Shown here one piece after another: positions 26,145 through 35,021 of a DNA stretch of 64,000 nucleotides. Below the pieces are notes generated by a model. That model did no database searches. It was given only the letters and a program-made list of their open reading frames with translations, and was not told the DNA's origin. Each line of letters starts with the position of its first letter. Positions within the stretch are counted from its first letter, which is position 1. A program made the position numbers and the translations under genes. The stretch is from Colwellia sp. (GTDB lineage Bacteria; Pseudomonadota; Gammaproteobacteria; Enterobacterales; Alteromonadaceae): contig JABSOY010000001.1 in assembly GCA_013215385.1 (NCBI GenBank), positions 192,349 through 256,348 of the forward strand, written 5' to 3'.

Positions 26145-28310
26145 TTACCCTCTTAGTAGTGGTAATTTAACGGTGACAGCTAGGCCACCTAATTTACTCT
26201 GTGTTGCAGTGATACTACCATTATGTGCTTCAATAATGCTTCGACAAATAGAAAGTCCTAATCCTGAACCTCCTGTCGCTCGACTTCGAGATGATTCAAC
26301 TCTAAACAACCGTTCGAATATTTCAGTTAAATACTCTTTTGCAACGCCGGGGGAGCTATCTTCAATGCGAATGCTTATATTCTTACCAAGCATGATAACC
26401 GAAAGCGCTATTTCCCCGGGGTTATCTGTATAAGCAATACTGTTGTGAATTAGGTTGCTTAACACTTGTTTAATTTTTTCATCGTCGAACTTGACGATTA
26501 AATCATCTGATATATTAAGTGTTTGATGCCACTCAAAACCATGGTTTGAAGCTATTTCAGAAAACTCTACAGACCAAACCGTTAACTCAGACAAACAACT
26601 GTGCGGATGTATATTTAAATTCAGTGCACCTATATCAGACTGTGCTAGTTGATATATGTCACTGATCATATTATTAATTTCACCTATTTTATTAAGTAGG
26701 CTTTCATATGAAGCATCGACATCTTTAACTAAATTATATTGCAGTGCTTCAACTTTTAAATGTAATACTGACAAAGGGGTACGAAGTTCATGAGAAACAT
26801 CAGCAAGTAGTTGATTTTTTTTGTCGACTAATTCTGCCATTAAACTAGCTCGTTCATTTACCAGTTTACGTTTCTGTTTTTGACGATAAATCAAAAAACT
26901 CGTACTCAAAATAAAAATGATAAAACCTGCAAGCCAAAGGTTGCGTTCGTAATCTTTTTGTTTCAACTCTAATAGCTGCAAAGCATTGTCTTTTGTTAGT
27001 AACTCTATTGTTTTTTCTTTTTTAGCGGTTTGAAATCTATTTTCTGTTCGCTCATTTTTATCAGAAATCTCAATTTTCCGATTACTTTTACTCAGTACTT
27101 TATTCACTGAACTATGTTGGTAGGCTTTTTTAAAATCACCCTTGCGTGCATATATTCTACTAAGTACATCTTCAATATATTGTTGCTCGATAGGATTATT
27201 AATAACTTTTAGTTTGTCATACGATACATGCGCGTGCAGCAAAGCACTTTCTATATTGCCCATTTGAAGATAAGTATCAGCTAATTTGGAATTAACCCTT
27301 TGTATTATACTGTCACTCTTCATTTCTTTTGAAAGCAGCAATACTTTTTCGTAGGCAGTAATAGCAAGTTCAGGCCGCTTTTGAGCAAAATATATATCGC
27401 CGCTAGTGATGATCTCATCTGTTAAATTAATGCTATTGTCTAAGGCAGTAAAAGCAGAAATACTTTCTTGAATGACTTTTTGTGCCTCGGTAAAGTTTTC
27501 TTGTTTAAGATATGCTCTAGCCAGAGTTCCACGAGTTTTAGCCGCATAGTAACTTTTTTTTACTGGACCAGGTAAAGTCTTGGCATGTTCATCATGTATT
27601 ATTATAGAATTTTTGTAGTAAGGAATAGCTTTGTCAATATTTCCCATTAAAACATAGAGATCTGCTATTGCAGATTCGATAACGGCAACTCGTGGCGGGT
27701 CATCTTGCTCAAGCTGGATGTTTCTTGCTTTATCTAAATATTCTATCGCACGATTTAAGTCTCCAAGCTCTTGATATATTTGTGCAATATTATGTAAGGA
27801 TGAGGATTGATTTTCTATACTATTATCTAATTCTGCGAAATGCAGTGCTTTTTTAAAATAGGTGAGGCCTGTGGCAGTATCACCTTGATATAAAGCGATA
27901 GCGCCTAAAGCGGTGTTCGCATTTCCTATGCGTCTATTATCATTAATAGCTTTGGCAACGGTTAAACTTATCTGTGCCTGTTTTGAGGCAAGCTTAAATT
28001 CTCCTGTGGTAATATAAGCCCAAGCAGCAAGTTGATATATATCACTTTTTATTAAATCATCAGGATAGTTATTTAAGAGTGTTAAACCTAACTGAAAATA
28101 ATGCAAAGCTACGGTGGGGTTACGCTGTTTTGTTTTATCTACAATTCTACTTATTTTTTTTAACCTAGCATGTCCCTCTAAGTCCTCAAGGTATTTCATG
28201 TAATAACTAGCATCATTTTGAACAGTTGTTTGTTCTGCAACTACAGCCGATGATAATACAACAAAGCAAGTTACAACAAAAAACAGAGTAGCTCTCATCA
28301 TTTCTTTCAA
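26145..28310 (-). CDS. Sensor histidine kinase with periplasmic TPR domain
   Basis: A 721-residue inner-membrane kinase. Signal-like hydrophobic N-terminus (residues 8-25), then a periplasmic solenoid of about eight TPR units (50-410; for example NANTALGAIALYQGDTATGLTYFKKAL), a coiled region, a single membrane helix (about 460-480), HisKA dimerisation domain with LADVSHELRTPLS (His507) and a HATPase domain with N, G1 (DSSPGV) and G2 (GGSGLGLS) boxes. TPR-type sensor regions usually detect peptides or proteins. Six bases separate it from the upstream receiver gene. It lies in a regulator operon beside secreted chitin and RTX proteins; the signal is unknown. Confidence 0.95.
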   Translation of the reverse strand: MKEMMRATLFFVVTCFVVLSSAVVAEQTTVQNDASYYMKYLEDLEGHARLKKISRIVDKTKQRNPTVALHYFQLGLTLLNNYPDDLIKSDIYQLAAWAYITTGEFKLASKQAQISLTVAKAINDNRRIGNANTALGAIALYQGDTATGLTYFKKALHFAELDNSIENQSSSLHNIAQIYQELGDLNRAIEYLDKARNIQLEQDDPPRVAVIESAIADLYVLMGNIDKAIPYYKNSIIIHDEHAKTLPGPVKKSYYAAKTRGTLARAYLKQENFTEAQKVIQESISAFTALDNSINLTDEIITSGDIYFAQKRPELAITAYEKVLLLSKEMKSDSIIQRVNSKLADTYLQMGNIESALLHAHVSYDKLKVINNPIEQQYIEDVLSRIYARKGDFKKAYQHSSVNKVLSKSNRKIEISDKNERTENRFQTAKKEKTIELLTKDNALQLLELKQKDYERNLWLAGFIIFILSTSFLIYRQKQKRKLVNERASLMAELVDKKNQLLADVSHELRTPLSVLHLKVEALQYNLVKDVDASYESLLNKIGEINNMISDIYQLAQSDIGALNLNIHPHSCLSELTVWSVEFSEIASNHGFEWHQTLNISDDLIVKFDDEKIKQVLSNLIHNSIAYTDNPGEIALSVIMLGKNISIRIEDSSPGVAKEYLTEIFERLFRVESSRSRATGGSGLGLSICRSIIEAHNGSITATQSKLGGLAVTVKLPLLRG

Positions 28311-28316
28311 ATCCCC

Positions 28317-28700
28317 TTAATTTATAGCGCATCGTTTTAATACCGACTTTACCCTCAGTATAACTTCTTTTATATTAAATGGCTTTTGTACCAAGTCATC
28401 AATTCCTAATAAAAAAAGTGTTTGTAAATCCTTTGTTGTTGATTTCTCCGATATGATGATGATTGGAATATCTGAAAATAATCTTATTTTCTTACATATT
28501 TCAAACCCTGATAAATAAGGTAAAACGAGGTCTAACAAGATGAGATCTGGTTTTATCTTTTTCACCGCCTCAACCGCTGTTTCACTTCGGGTACAGCTTG
28601 ATACTCTAAATCCTTTTGCTTCTAGTAAGTGTGTTATCGGCTTTAACAGTTCTACTTCATCTTCAATGATTAATATCTGGTACATAGGGGTCACTGGCAT
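28317..28700 (-). CDS. Receiver-only response regulator
   Basis: A 127-residue single receiver domain: IIEDE acidic pair, Asp57 in LILLDLVLP, Ser in IISEK at the Thr/Ser position and Lys in VQKPF. The sequence ends right after the last receiver helix (RVKSVLKRCAIN), where OmpR-type proteins would continue into the winged helix, so it is either a genuine stand-alone receiver or a truncated regulator. AGGAAA precedes the ATG at 28700; an internal ATG at 28685 is an alternative. First gene of the kinase operon. It may act as a phosphate sink or alternative partner of the kinase. Confidence 0.9.
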   Translation of the reverse strand: MPVTPMYQILIIEDEVELLKPITHLLEAKGFRVSSCTRSETAVEAVKKIKPDLILLDLVLPYLSGFEICKKIRLFSDIPIIIISEKSTTKDLQTLFLLGIDDLVQKPFNIKEVILRVKSVLKRCAIN

Positions 28701-28743
28701 TTATTTTCCTGTAAATTCAATGCCTCATTAAAGCGATTAATTA

Positions 28744-28758
28744 TGAACTGAGTGTGAA
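28744..28758 (-). promoter_or_regulatory. TTCA-type direct-repeat site, kinase operon
   Basis: On the minus strand TTCACACTCAGTTCA, 44 bp ahead of the receiver gene. TTCA recurs at an 11-bp interval, one helical turn, as OmpR-family dimers require. It matches three sites at 28784, 29573 and 33966. Confidence 0.6.
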
Positions 28759-28783
28759 TTAATCGCGCTGTTTCTCCCGTTTA

Positions 28784-28798
28784 TTCTTATTCAGTTCA
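28784..28798 (+). promoter_or_regulatory. TTCA-type site, first PEP-CTERM gene
   Basis: TTCTTATTCAGTTCA followed by CATTTTAT, 56 bp before the start codon at 28855. It shares CAGTTCA and the flanking CATTT with the other sites. Confidence 0.6.
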
Positions 28799-28854
28799 CA
28801 TTTTATTTTTACAATTACCTTAATTATTTTTTATGGAATTTAACAAGGAATACA

Positions 28855-29520
28855 ATGAAAATGATGAAACTACGACTAAAACAATGCGCTACTATATTCA
28901 CTTGCTTAGTTATGCTCAATGCAAATGCCGGCATTATCACCGAAGAGTGGAGCGCTATACTGACCAGTGCTGATCATAATAATTTACCCGAAGGTGAAAT
29001 TTATACTTGGCAAGTAACTTATGATGATAGCTCGACGGTAGCCTATGTTAGTTCTGATGGTGCAGATAGCCTTTATAATACTACTGATGACTTCATCATC
29101 ACCTCAATCAATGCCAGTAGTAGATATCCCGTATACGGTAATATCATCGATTCAACTATTGATAGTATTATTGATGAGTTAAGACTTGATATTACTAGTT
29201 CACTTGCACCAAGCGATGAACTGAATTTTTGGAATAAATATAATTCTCACCACAATTCTACCTATTATAAAGGCGATAACCGTAATGTAGAATGGAGTAT
29301 TGATGATGCAAGTTTTCGTATGGTGCATGACTCTTTCGATTATGCCAGTTTTAGTTATTATTACTCTTTAAATGGGGTAGATAAAACCAGCACTCTATTT
29401 TTTAATAACTTAACACTTAATAGTGTGACACAAGTCCCAGAACCGACTAGTGCGATATTATTTATGGCGGCTATTGCCTGCTTAATTCGTAGTCGACATA
29501 CAAAAAAAACGGCTCGATAA
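28855..29520 (+). CDS. PEP-CTERM sorting domain protein
   Basis: A 221-residue exported protein: signal peptide (residues 1-25, ending NANA), a beta-rich body with no recognised fold, and a C-terminal VPEPTSAILFMAAIACLI helix followed by RSRHTKKTAR. That is the Pro-Glu-Pro/membrane/basic tail recognised by exosortase (PEP-CTERM, TIGR02595 type). Exosortase cleaves and probably anchors or releases such proteins during exopolysaccharide export. AAGGA sits six bases before the ATG. A TTCA-type site lies upstream, shared with the RTX gene and a second PEP-CTERM gene. No exosortase is in the window. Confidence 0.9.
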   Translation: MKMMKLRLKQCATIFTCLVMLNANAGIITEEWSAILTSADHNNLPEGEIYTWQVTYDDSSTVAYVSSDGADSLYNTTDDFIITSINASSRYPVYGNIIDSTIDSIIDELRLDITSSLAPSDELNFWNKYNSHHNSTYYKGDNRNVEWSIDDASFRMVHDSFDYASFSYYYSLNGVDKTSTLFFNNLTLNSVTQVPEPTSAILFMAAIACLIRSRHTKKTAR

Positions 29521-29572
29521 TTAGCATAGAATAAGCGAAGGAGTATGTTCTCTTTTGCTTGTTTTTTTACTC

Positions 29573-29587
29573 TTCTCATTCAATTCA
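29573..29587 (+). promoter_or_regulatory. TTCA-type site, RTX gene
   Basis: TTCTCATTCAATTCA followed by CATTT, 91 bp before the start codon at 29679. Same 11-bp phased half-sites as the neighbouring three sites. Confidence 0.58.
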
Positions 29588-29678
29588 CATTTACCCATTA
29601 TCATCTCAGCATTCTAGCTGCTACATGAAAGTACTTTGCGTGGCGCTGTGTTAAACATCATTTAATATCGAGGTATTC

Positions 29679-32600
29679 ATGCATTCAATAAGTAAACAAC
29701 CTACATTCAATCATAATTGGATTATGAAAAGTTGGCAGGCATCAAGGCGAGCGTTGCTAGTAAGTGTTTTAGGTTTGTCTTCAGCCTCAGTATTTGCTAC
29801 TGATGAACAATTAACATATACCCAAGCACAGCAAAATTTAATTGATTTATCGACCAATGATAACGGCTTTATGATGGACACCGAGAATGCAGATTATTCT
29901 ACTTACTTTAATGGAGCCAACTACTTAGCAACCACGGGTTTGGGTTATGCGGGCATGAGTACCTTAGGCACTTACGGCGTTTTTTATGTGGTGGACTTTG
30001 CCGGTGTTATTGTCGGTGAAGCGTTAGAGCGCACTGGTCATGCTGATGTTGCCGCCTACTTTCCCAATAACAATGCATTTAATATTAATATCCATGTTAG
30101 CGATGACGAGTTTACCGATGCATTAGAGGTAGCTTGTGACTGTAATATTGACTGGGGCTTATACGCCAGCATACTGACCGATGCCAGCTTTACCATGACA
30201 GATAAGATGTTCAGCACACCAACCTCCATTGTCACGGCTATTTTTGCCCCGCAAGTATTTGCTGAAGATTTACTGCAAGATGGTGCTAGCTTGCTGTTAA
30301 ACAGCGGCTACGATGGCGAGTTACGTGAAACACTTGAACTGATTGATGCTGCTTATGGTGATTATAACCATTGGCAAGACCGTGAATACGCAGAAGTCAC
30401 TAATCATAACCACAGTGATTTATTTACCTACCTTTATGTACCTGATCCAAATAGTCGAAAGTTAACAGATGCTAATGGTGAATATCATGCGCAAATTTCT
30501 CCTTATTTCCTTTCAGGTAACAATAGTCCATGGGGATATACCGCTTGGGCCAATTGGGAAAAACTTTATGCATCCCCCGGCGCTGGCAGTTACTTTATTA
30601 ATAACAAGTGGGTCAAATTAGAGAATAGTTCAGCCTTCAATTGGCATACTAATGCAACTTTGGTTGGCAACAAAACGGTATACGCAAACGGCGGTAATGA
30701 CACCATTATCAACTCTGATTATGCCGAAGGTGGTGGCGGAAAAGACATTTTTGACAATGTCTATGAAGCTTATGGACAAAAAGGCAATGATTATATTCGT
30801 GGTTCATTCCGTGCCTATGGTGGTGACGGTAACGATATGATTGTTGATGCACGCCGTGGTGAAGGTGGTAATGGTAATGATACTATTATGAACTCTGGCA
30901 GCGGTTATGGTGGAGAAGGTAATGACCAATTGTTCAATAACTGCCTCTCCTATGGTGGTGCCGGCGACGATTATATTGTCGGTAAACGTTATGCTTCATT
31001 CTCTTGTAAGTTAGAGGGGGGGGACGGTAACGACCATATCAAAGTAAAGCGCGGTGATAACCGTGTCTCTGCTGGTAAAGGCAACGACCTAGTAGAAATT
31101 GCGATTGAAAACAGCACCATGATGTATGCCGGTACTGAGAAGTTAACTTCCAGTATTTATGGTAATGGCGGAACAGACTCGATTAAAGTGACACTCTCTC
31201 ATCAAGCTGATATTAATGTCACCCGTAATAATGCCGGCCGCTATACGTTTAAAGGGATCTATATCGAAACAACCATTGGTGATTTTGAGAATCACCTCTT
31301 TATTTTAGACACAGAATACAAGGTCAATGCTAGCCCTATCAGACATAACCTTGAAGTTATTTCAAATCGTAATAGACACCATAATGCTCATTTTTTTAGC
31401 GGGAAAGGTGATGATTTAATTCGTGCAGGTGCCGGAGATGACCGTATTCACGGTGGTGAAGGTAACGATATTATTGATGGTGGCACAGGTAACGATACCC
31501 TAACCGGTGGCCTTGGTGATGATTTGATTGTTCCTGGCGCAGGTAGCGATATCATAGATGGCAGTGATGGCTTTGATACCCTGACCTATGCCGATGAAAC
31601 CGCAGGCATTGAAGCAATATTTTGGAAAAACTCTATAACCTCATTAGCCACTAATGAAGTGGATACTGTTGTAAATGTTGAAGGTATTATTGCCACTGAA
31701 TTTGATGATGTTATCGCAATGGCGGGTGCTGTAAATAACATCGTCAGCGCAGGCGCGGGTGACGATATTATTCACACTTTCGGAGGTGATGACATTATCA
31801 ATGCGGGCAGTGGTAATAACCGTGTTTTTGCCGGTAATGGTATTGATACCATTGATTACTCCCAATCTTCGTGGTCAGTTAATGTGCATTTAGCTAATGA
31901 GCAAGCAACTCATGGCCAATTTACCGATGAGTTAGAAGTGGTTGAAAATGTAAAGTCATCTCGCTTTAACGATGTCATTATCGGTAGCGACGTTGATAAT
32001 GTTTTTTATGATATTGACGGTGCTGATAGCTACCACGGCGGCAACGGCAATGATACGCTTGATTATAGTCACAGTGCCACTCAATATGGCCTAGATGCGA
32101 ACTTATCCGCTAATCGTGTACATGTACGTGATGAAAACTACCATATTCAGCAAGACAGACTTTCAAGTATCGAAAGTCTAGTGGGTACTGCTTTTGAAGA
32201 TTATTTAACCGGCGATAATGGCGATAACACGCTAAATGGTGCTGATGGTAATGACTACCTATATGGTCGTGACGGTAACGATATCTTAATAGGTGGTGCT
32301 GGCCATAACACCTTAAATGGTGGTGCAGGAAACGATACCTTTATTATTGACCAGCTATCTAACCGTCATAATTCAAACACTATTGAAGATTTTCAAGCTG
32401 GCGATAAGTTGCAGTTAGACGCACAAGCATTAGCCATTTACCCGACTATTTTAGGCACAGTAGATTACGGTGTTGATGCCCAAGGTGACGAACGTCAATT
32501 AATATTTGAAAATAATCAACTGATCTTACGTTCTGCGAATTCAGATCTAGTCTTGGTAAATTTTGGCACAACGCAAAATGCACAACTCGTTTTAAACTCA

Positions 32601-33743
32601 ATTGAATTTGATAAGTTAATTCCACAAGACTTAGAAGCAATTACCTTTAGTCAAATTAACGGCCAATTAAAACAAATATCCATTGCCGAAGATGGCACCA
32701 CTTGGGGCGTTTCGGCAAATGGCAATATTTATCGTCGCAATGCTAATAGCTGGTCCAAAATAGCCGGTTCATTAGATAATATTTCGGTAGGCTCTGCGAA
32801 TCATGTTTGGGGCGTAAGTAGCAACAATAAAATTTGGCATTTTAATAATAACGGCTGGGATCAAGTAAATGGCCGATTAAAACAAATTTCTGTCGGCAGT
32901 GATGGCAGTGTTTGGGGTGTTAATGACAGCTGTAAAATTTTCAAACGACAAAACAATCGCTGGGTACGTAAAAATGGTTGTTTAACACAAATATCAGTTG
33001 GCTCCGCCAGTCATATATGGGGAGTGAATGCATCCGGTAATATCTATCGCCGTAAAGGTAGTAGTTGGCAAAATGTTGCAGGCAATATGGCTCAAGTTAA
33101 CGTGGCAGCAGACGGCAGTGTTTGGGCGACAGATAATAGTGGTAATGTAAATTTCTACTATAACGAATGGCTAAAAGTAAATGACAATGTCAAATATGTT
33201 AGCGTCGGCAGTAGTAACCAAGTACGTGTAATTAATAAAGACGATCGCATTTATCAGGCAAATATTGATAATGGAGTTGTCGGTACCCGTTCATTAATCG
33301 ACACGCACAGTGGTCCATCGCAAGTAAAAATCAGCCTTAAAACTTTTGATAATAAGTATGTTGTCGCAGAAGGTAACGGTGGTGGAAATGTTAATGCGAA
33401 CCGTACGGCAGTTGGACCATGGGAGAAATTTACCTTAATCAACCATGATAGCTCTACCTGTATTAATGATGGTGATCGTGTCTACATACGCGCCGGTAAT
33501 GGCAAGTACTTTGGTGCAACCAACCCTAATGGTTATTTAGATGCAAAAGGTAACGGGAAAAACGATTGGCAACGCTTTACCTTTAAAAACCTAACTGACA
33601 AGGTTGGCTGTTTACAAGATGGCGATCGCATTGCACTGAAGAGCTTCCATGGTCGTTGGGTAAATACCACTGACAATGGTAACGCCAATGCGCAATTAGT
33701 TAAGTTATCTTTCTCTGGGAAATTTACCTTGAAATTCCAATAA
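29679..33743 (+). CDS. Giant RTX protein with tectonin and fascin-like domains
   Basis: A 1354-residue secreted protein. The N-terminus has a signal-like segment (about 22-41, RRALLVSVLGLSSASVFA). The ATG at 29679 has GAGG six bases ahead; an internal ATG 45 bases later is possible. Residues 45-320 form a novel domain. From about 330-460 loose Gly/Asp repeats occur, then canonical calcium-binding RTX nonapeptides (GGxGxDxφx) at about 574-640, 690-720 and 840-890. Residues 990-1195 hold six tectonin-type beta-propeller repeats (QISVGSxxxVWGV..NIYRR), and 1215-1354 a fascin-like beta-trefoil pair (KISLKTFDNKYVVAEGNGGG). Calcium binding, sugar or LPS recognition, and extracellular location are inferred from the domain families. 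No type I transporter is adjacent. Confidence 0.9.
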   Translation: MHSISKQPTFNHNWIMKSWQASRRALLVSVLGLSSASVFATDEQLTYTQAQQNLIDLSTNDNGFMMDTENADYSTYFNGANYLATTGLGYAGMSTLGTYGVFYVVDFAGVIVGEALERTGHADVAAYFPNNNAFNINIHVSDDEFTDALEVACDCNIDWGLYASILTDASFTMTDKMFSTPTSIVTAIFAPQVFAEDLLQDGASLLLNSGYDGELRETLELIDAAYGDYNHWQDREYAEVTNHNHSDLFTYLYVPDPNSRKLTDANGEYHAQISPYFLSGNNSPWGYTAWANWEKLYASPGAGSYFINNKWVKLENSSAFNWHTNATLVGNKTVYANGGNDTIINSDYAEGGGGKDIFDNVYEAYGQKGNDYIRGSFRAYGGDGNDMIVDARRGEGGNGNDTIMNSGSGYGGEGNDQLFNNCLSYGGAGDDYIVGKRYASFSCKLEGGDGNDHIKVKRGDNRVSAGKGNDLVEIAIENSTMMYAGTEKLTSSIYGNGGTDSIKVTLSHQADINVTRNNAGRYTFKGIYIETTIGDFENHLFILDTEYKVNASPIRHNLEVISNRNRHHNAHFFSGKGDDLIRAGAGDDRIHGGEGNDIIDGGTGNDTLTGGLGDDLIVPGAGSDIIDGSDGFDTLTYADETAGIEAIFWKNSITSLATNEVDTVVNVEGIIATEFDDVIAMAGAVNNIVSAGAGDDIIHTFGGDDIINAGSGNNRVFAGNGIDTIDYSQSSWSVNVHLANEQATHGQFTDELEVVENVKSSRFNDVIIGSDVDNVFYDIDGADSYHGGNGNDTLDYSHSATQYGLDANLSANRVHVRDENYHIQQDRLSSIESLVGTAFEDYLTGDNGDNTLNGADGNDYLYGRDGNDILIGGAGHNTLNGGAGNDTFIIDQLSNRHNSNTIEDFQAGDKLQLDAQALAIYPTILGTVDYGVDAQGDERQLIFENNQLILRSANSDLVLVNFGTTQNAQLVLNSIEFDKLIPQDLEAITFSQINGQLKQISIAEDGTTWGVSANGNIYRRNANSWSKIAGSLDNISVGSANHVWGVSSNNKIWHFNNNGWDQVNGRLKQISVGSDGSVWGVNDSCKIFKRQNNRWVRKNGCLTQISVGSASHIWGVNASGNIYRRKGSSWQNVAGNMAQVNVAADGSVWATDNSGNVNFYYNEWLKVNDNVKYVSVGSSNQVRVINKDDRIYQANIDNGVVGTRSLIDTHSGPSQVKISLKTFDNKYVVAEGNGGGNVNANRTAVGPWEKFTLINHDSSTCINDGDRVYIRAGNGKYFGATNPNGYLDAKGNGKNDWQRFTFKNLTDKVGCLQDGDRIALKSFHGRWVNTTDNGNANAQLVKLSFSGKFTLKFQ

Positions 33744-33830
33744 GCGGTTGTTTAACAATATGAATATCATAACAGCTTGCACTAACGCCCATGAGTTAAG
33801 GCAATAAAGTTTATAAACTGGGTAAATAGG

Positions 33831-33866
33831 AAAAAATCCGATGAGTATTTATCATCGGATTTTTTA
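33831..33866 (+). terminator. Terminator of the RTX gene
   Basis: Perfect 14-bp inverted repeat AAAAAATCCGATGA (33831-33844) / TCATCGGATTTTTT (33852-33865) with a seven-base loop and terminal T-run. Confidence 0.92.
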
Positions 33867-33965
33867 TGCTTATTTCTCAAACCTTAGATATTATTTTTAT
33901 TTAAAACCCTATATGTTGGAGCTCTTGCAGATTTATTCCTATTAAGTTAATTATTCGCCACTATC

Positions 33966-33980
33966 TTCATATTCAGTTCA
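33966..33980 (+). promoter_or_regulatory. TTCA-type site, second PEP-CTERM gene
   Basis: TTCATATTCAGTTCA followed by TATTTCAT, 52 bp before the start codon at 34033; the most symmetrical of the four sites (TTCA-N7-TTCA). Confidence 0.6.
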
Positions 33981-34032
33981 TATTTCATTTATAAGATATT
34001 GCCATAATTGTTTTACTTAACGGCTCCCCTTT

Positions 34033-34689
34033 ATGAGATTTTCTTTAGCTACATTAACCCTATTTATTTTATTAACCGTGACTGCATCACCTTCAGCGAA
34101 TGCATCGTTGATCACCTTTGAAGATATTCCTGCAATGAATATCTCTGAATCTACCTTCACCGAAGCTGGCTATGTTTTTGAGATGAATAAAAAAGCCTTG
34201 AGCACAGGTGAAGACTGCGGCATTCCAACTTGTGTTGATAATGGTAGCAAGTATTTATTAATCAATTATTTCCCAACAGGAGAGTCTTTTTTCTCTTTTG
34301 CTCGCACAGATGGTCTTGGTTTTGACTTCTTTGGTTTCGATTTAGGAGAAGGTCAAGTTAACCGAGCGAATAATTGGGCTGCTACCATAGAGATATCTGC
34401 CGTTACTATGACTGGCGAAACGATCAATCAAAGCTTTAACTTAGATCACATTAACGATGGTGACGCAGGTATATTTGAAGATTTTCAAACATTTACCACA
34501 AATAATGACTTTACAAACTTAGCGTTTGTGGTTGTTAATGGCTTTGGCGCACAAGATAGAAATAGTTACAGTGTTGATAATATTCAACTGAGTTCAGTAA
34601 CTGTACCGGAGCCGGCATCAATTTTTTTACTCTTGCTGGCTTTATTGTTTGTTTTTGGCAACCGGATAACTTCCTTTAAAAAAAGTTAA
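34033..34689 (+). CDS. PEP-CTERM sorting domain protein (second)
   Basis: A 218-residue exported protein: signal peptide ending SANA, a beta-sandwich-like body (LITFEDIPAMN ... FSFARTDGLGFDFFGFDLGEG, a common PEP-CTERM body type), and a C-terminal VPEPASIFLLLLALLFVFG helix followed by NRITSFKKS. No strong ribosome site is visible before the ATG. It is monocistronic after the RTX terminator and shares the TTCA-type upstream site with the other two secreted-protein genes. Exosortase processing is inferred from the tail. Confidence 0.9.
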   Translation: MRFSLATLTLFILLTVTASPSANASLITFEDIPAMNISESTFTEAGYVFEMNKKALSTGEDCGIPTCVDNGSKYLLINYFPTGESFFSFARTDGLGFDFFGFDLGEGQVNRANNWAATIEISAVTMTGETINQSFNLDHINDGDAGIFEDFQTFTTNNDFTNLAFVVVNGFGAQDRNSYSVDNIQLSSVTVPEPASIFLLLLALLFVFGNRITSFKKS

Positions 34690-35021
34690 TCATGTTTATC
34701 AAGGCTTATGGAAGAGCCGTCCTAACACCAGAAAAGTTAGTGGCTCGCTTTCTGTTTACCATTTATATGATACTTCGAAGAACAACACTTACTTATTCTT
34801 TGAAATGTTAAAGGTAAAATAGTCGTTTAGGAAGTAGCTCCACTGCATTTTGATGATGAACTGGCTGACCCTGCAGCGACCATTGATGAATTTGGTGATA
34901 AAATTAACGGCCATTAAAACTGCACTATTAGGTTAACGTGTGAATGAAAGGCTTCGTCAGCTTTATTGTTGATTATTGCGCTTTGTTTTCTAAGCCTTAG
35001 AATAACTATCAAGTTGACGCA
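34690..35021 (+). other. Possible gene remnant between islands
   Basis: About 330 bases without an intact gene. Two short plus-strand frames read protein-like (a 39-codon frame from ATG 34691, and an in-frame tail DDELADPAATIDEFGDKING ending near 34917), but they are out of frame with each other and have no start signals. It may be the remains of a decayed gene of unknown family. Confidence 0.3.
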
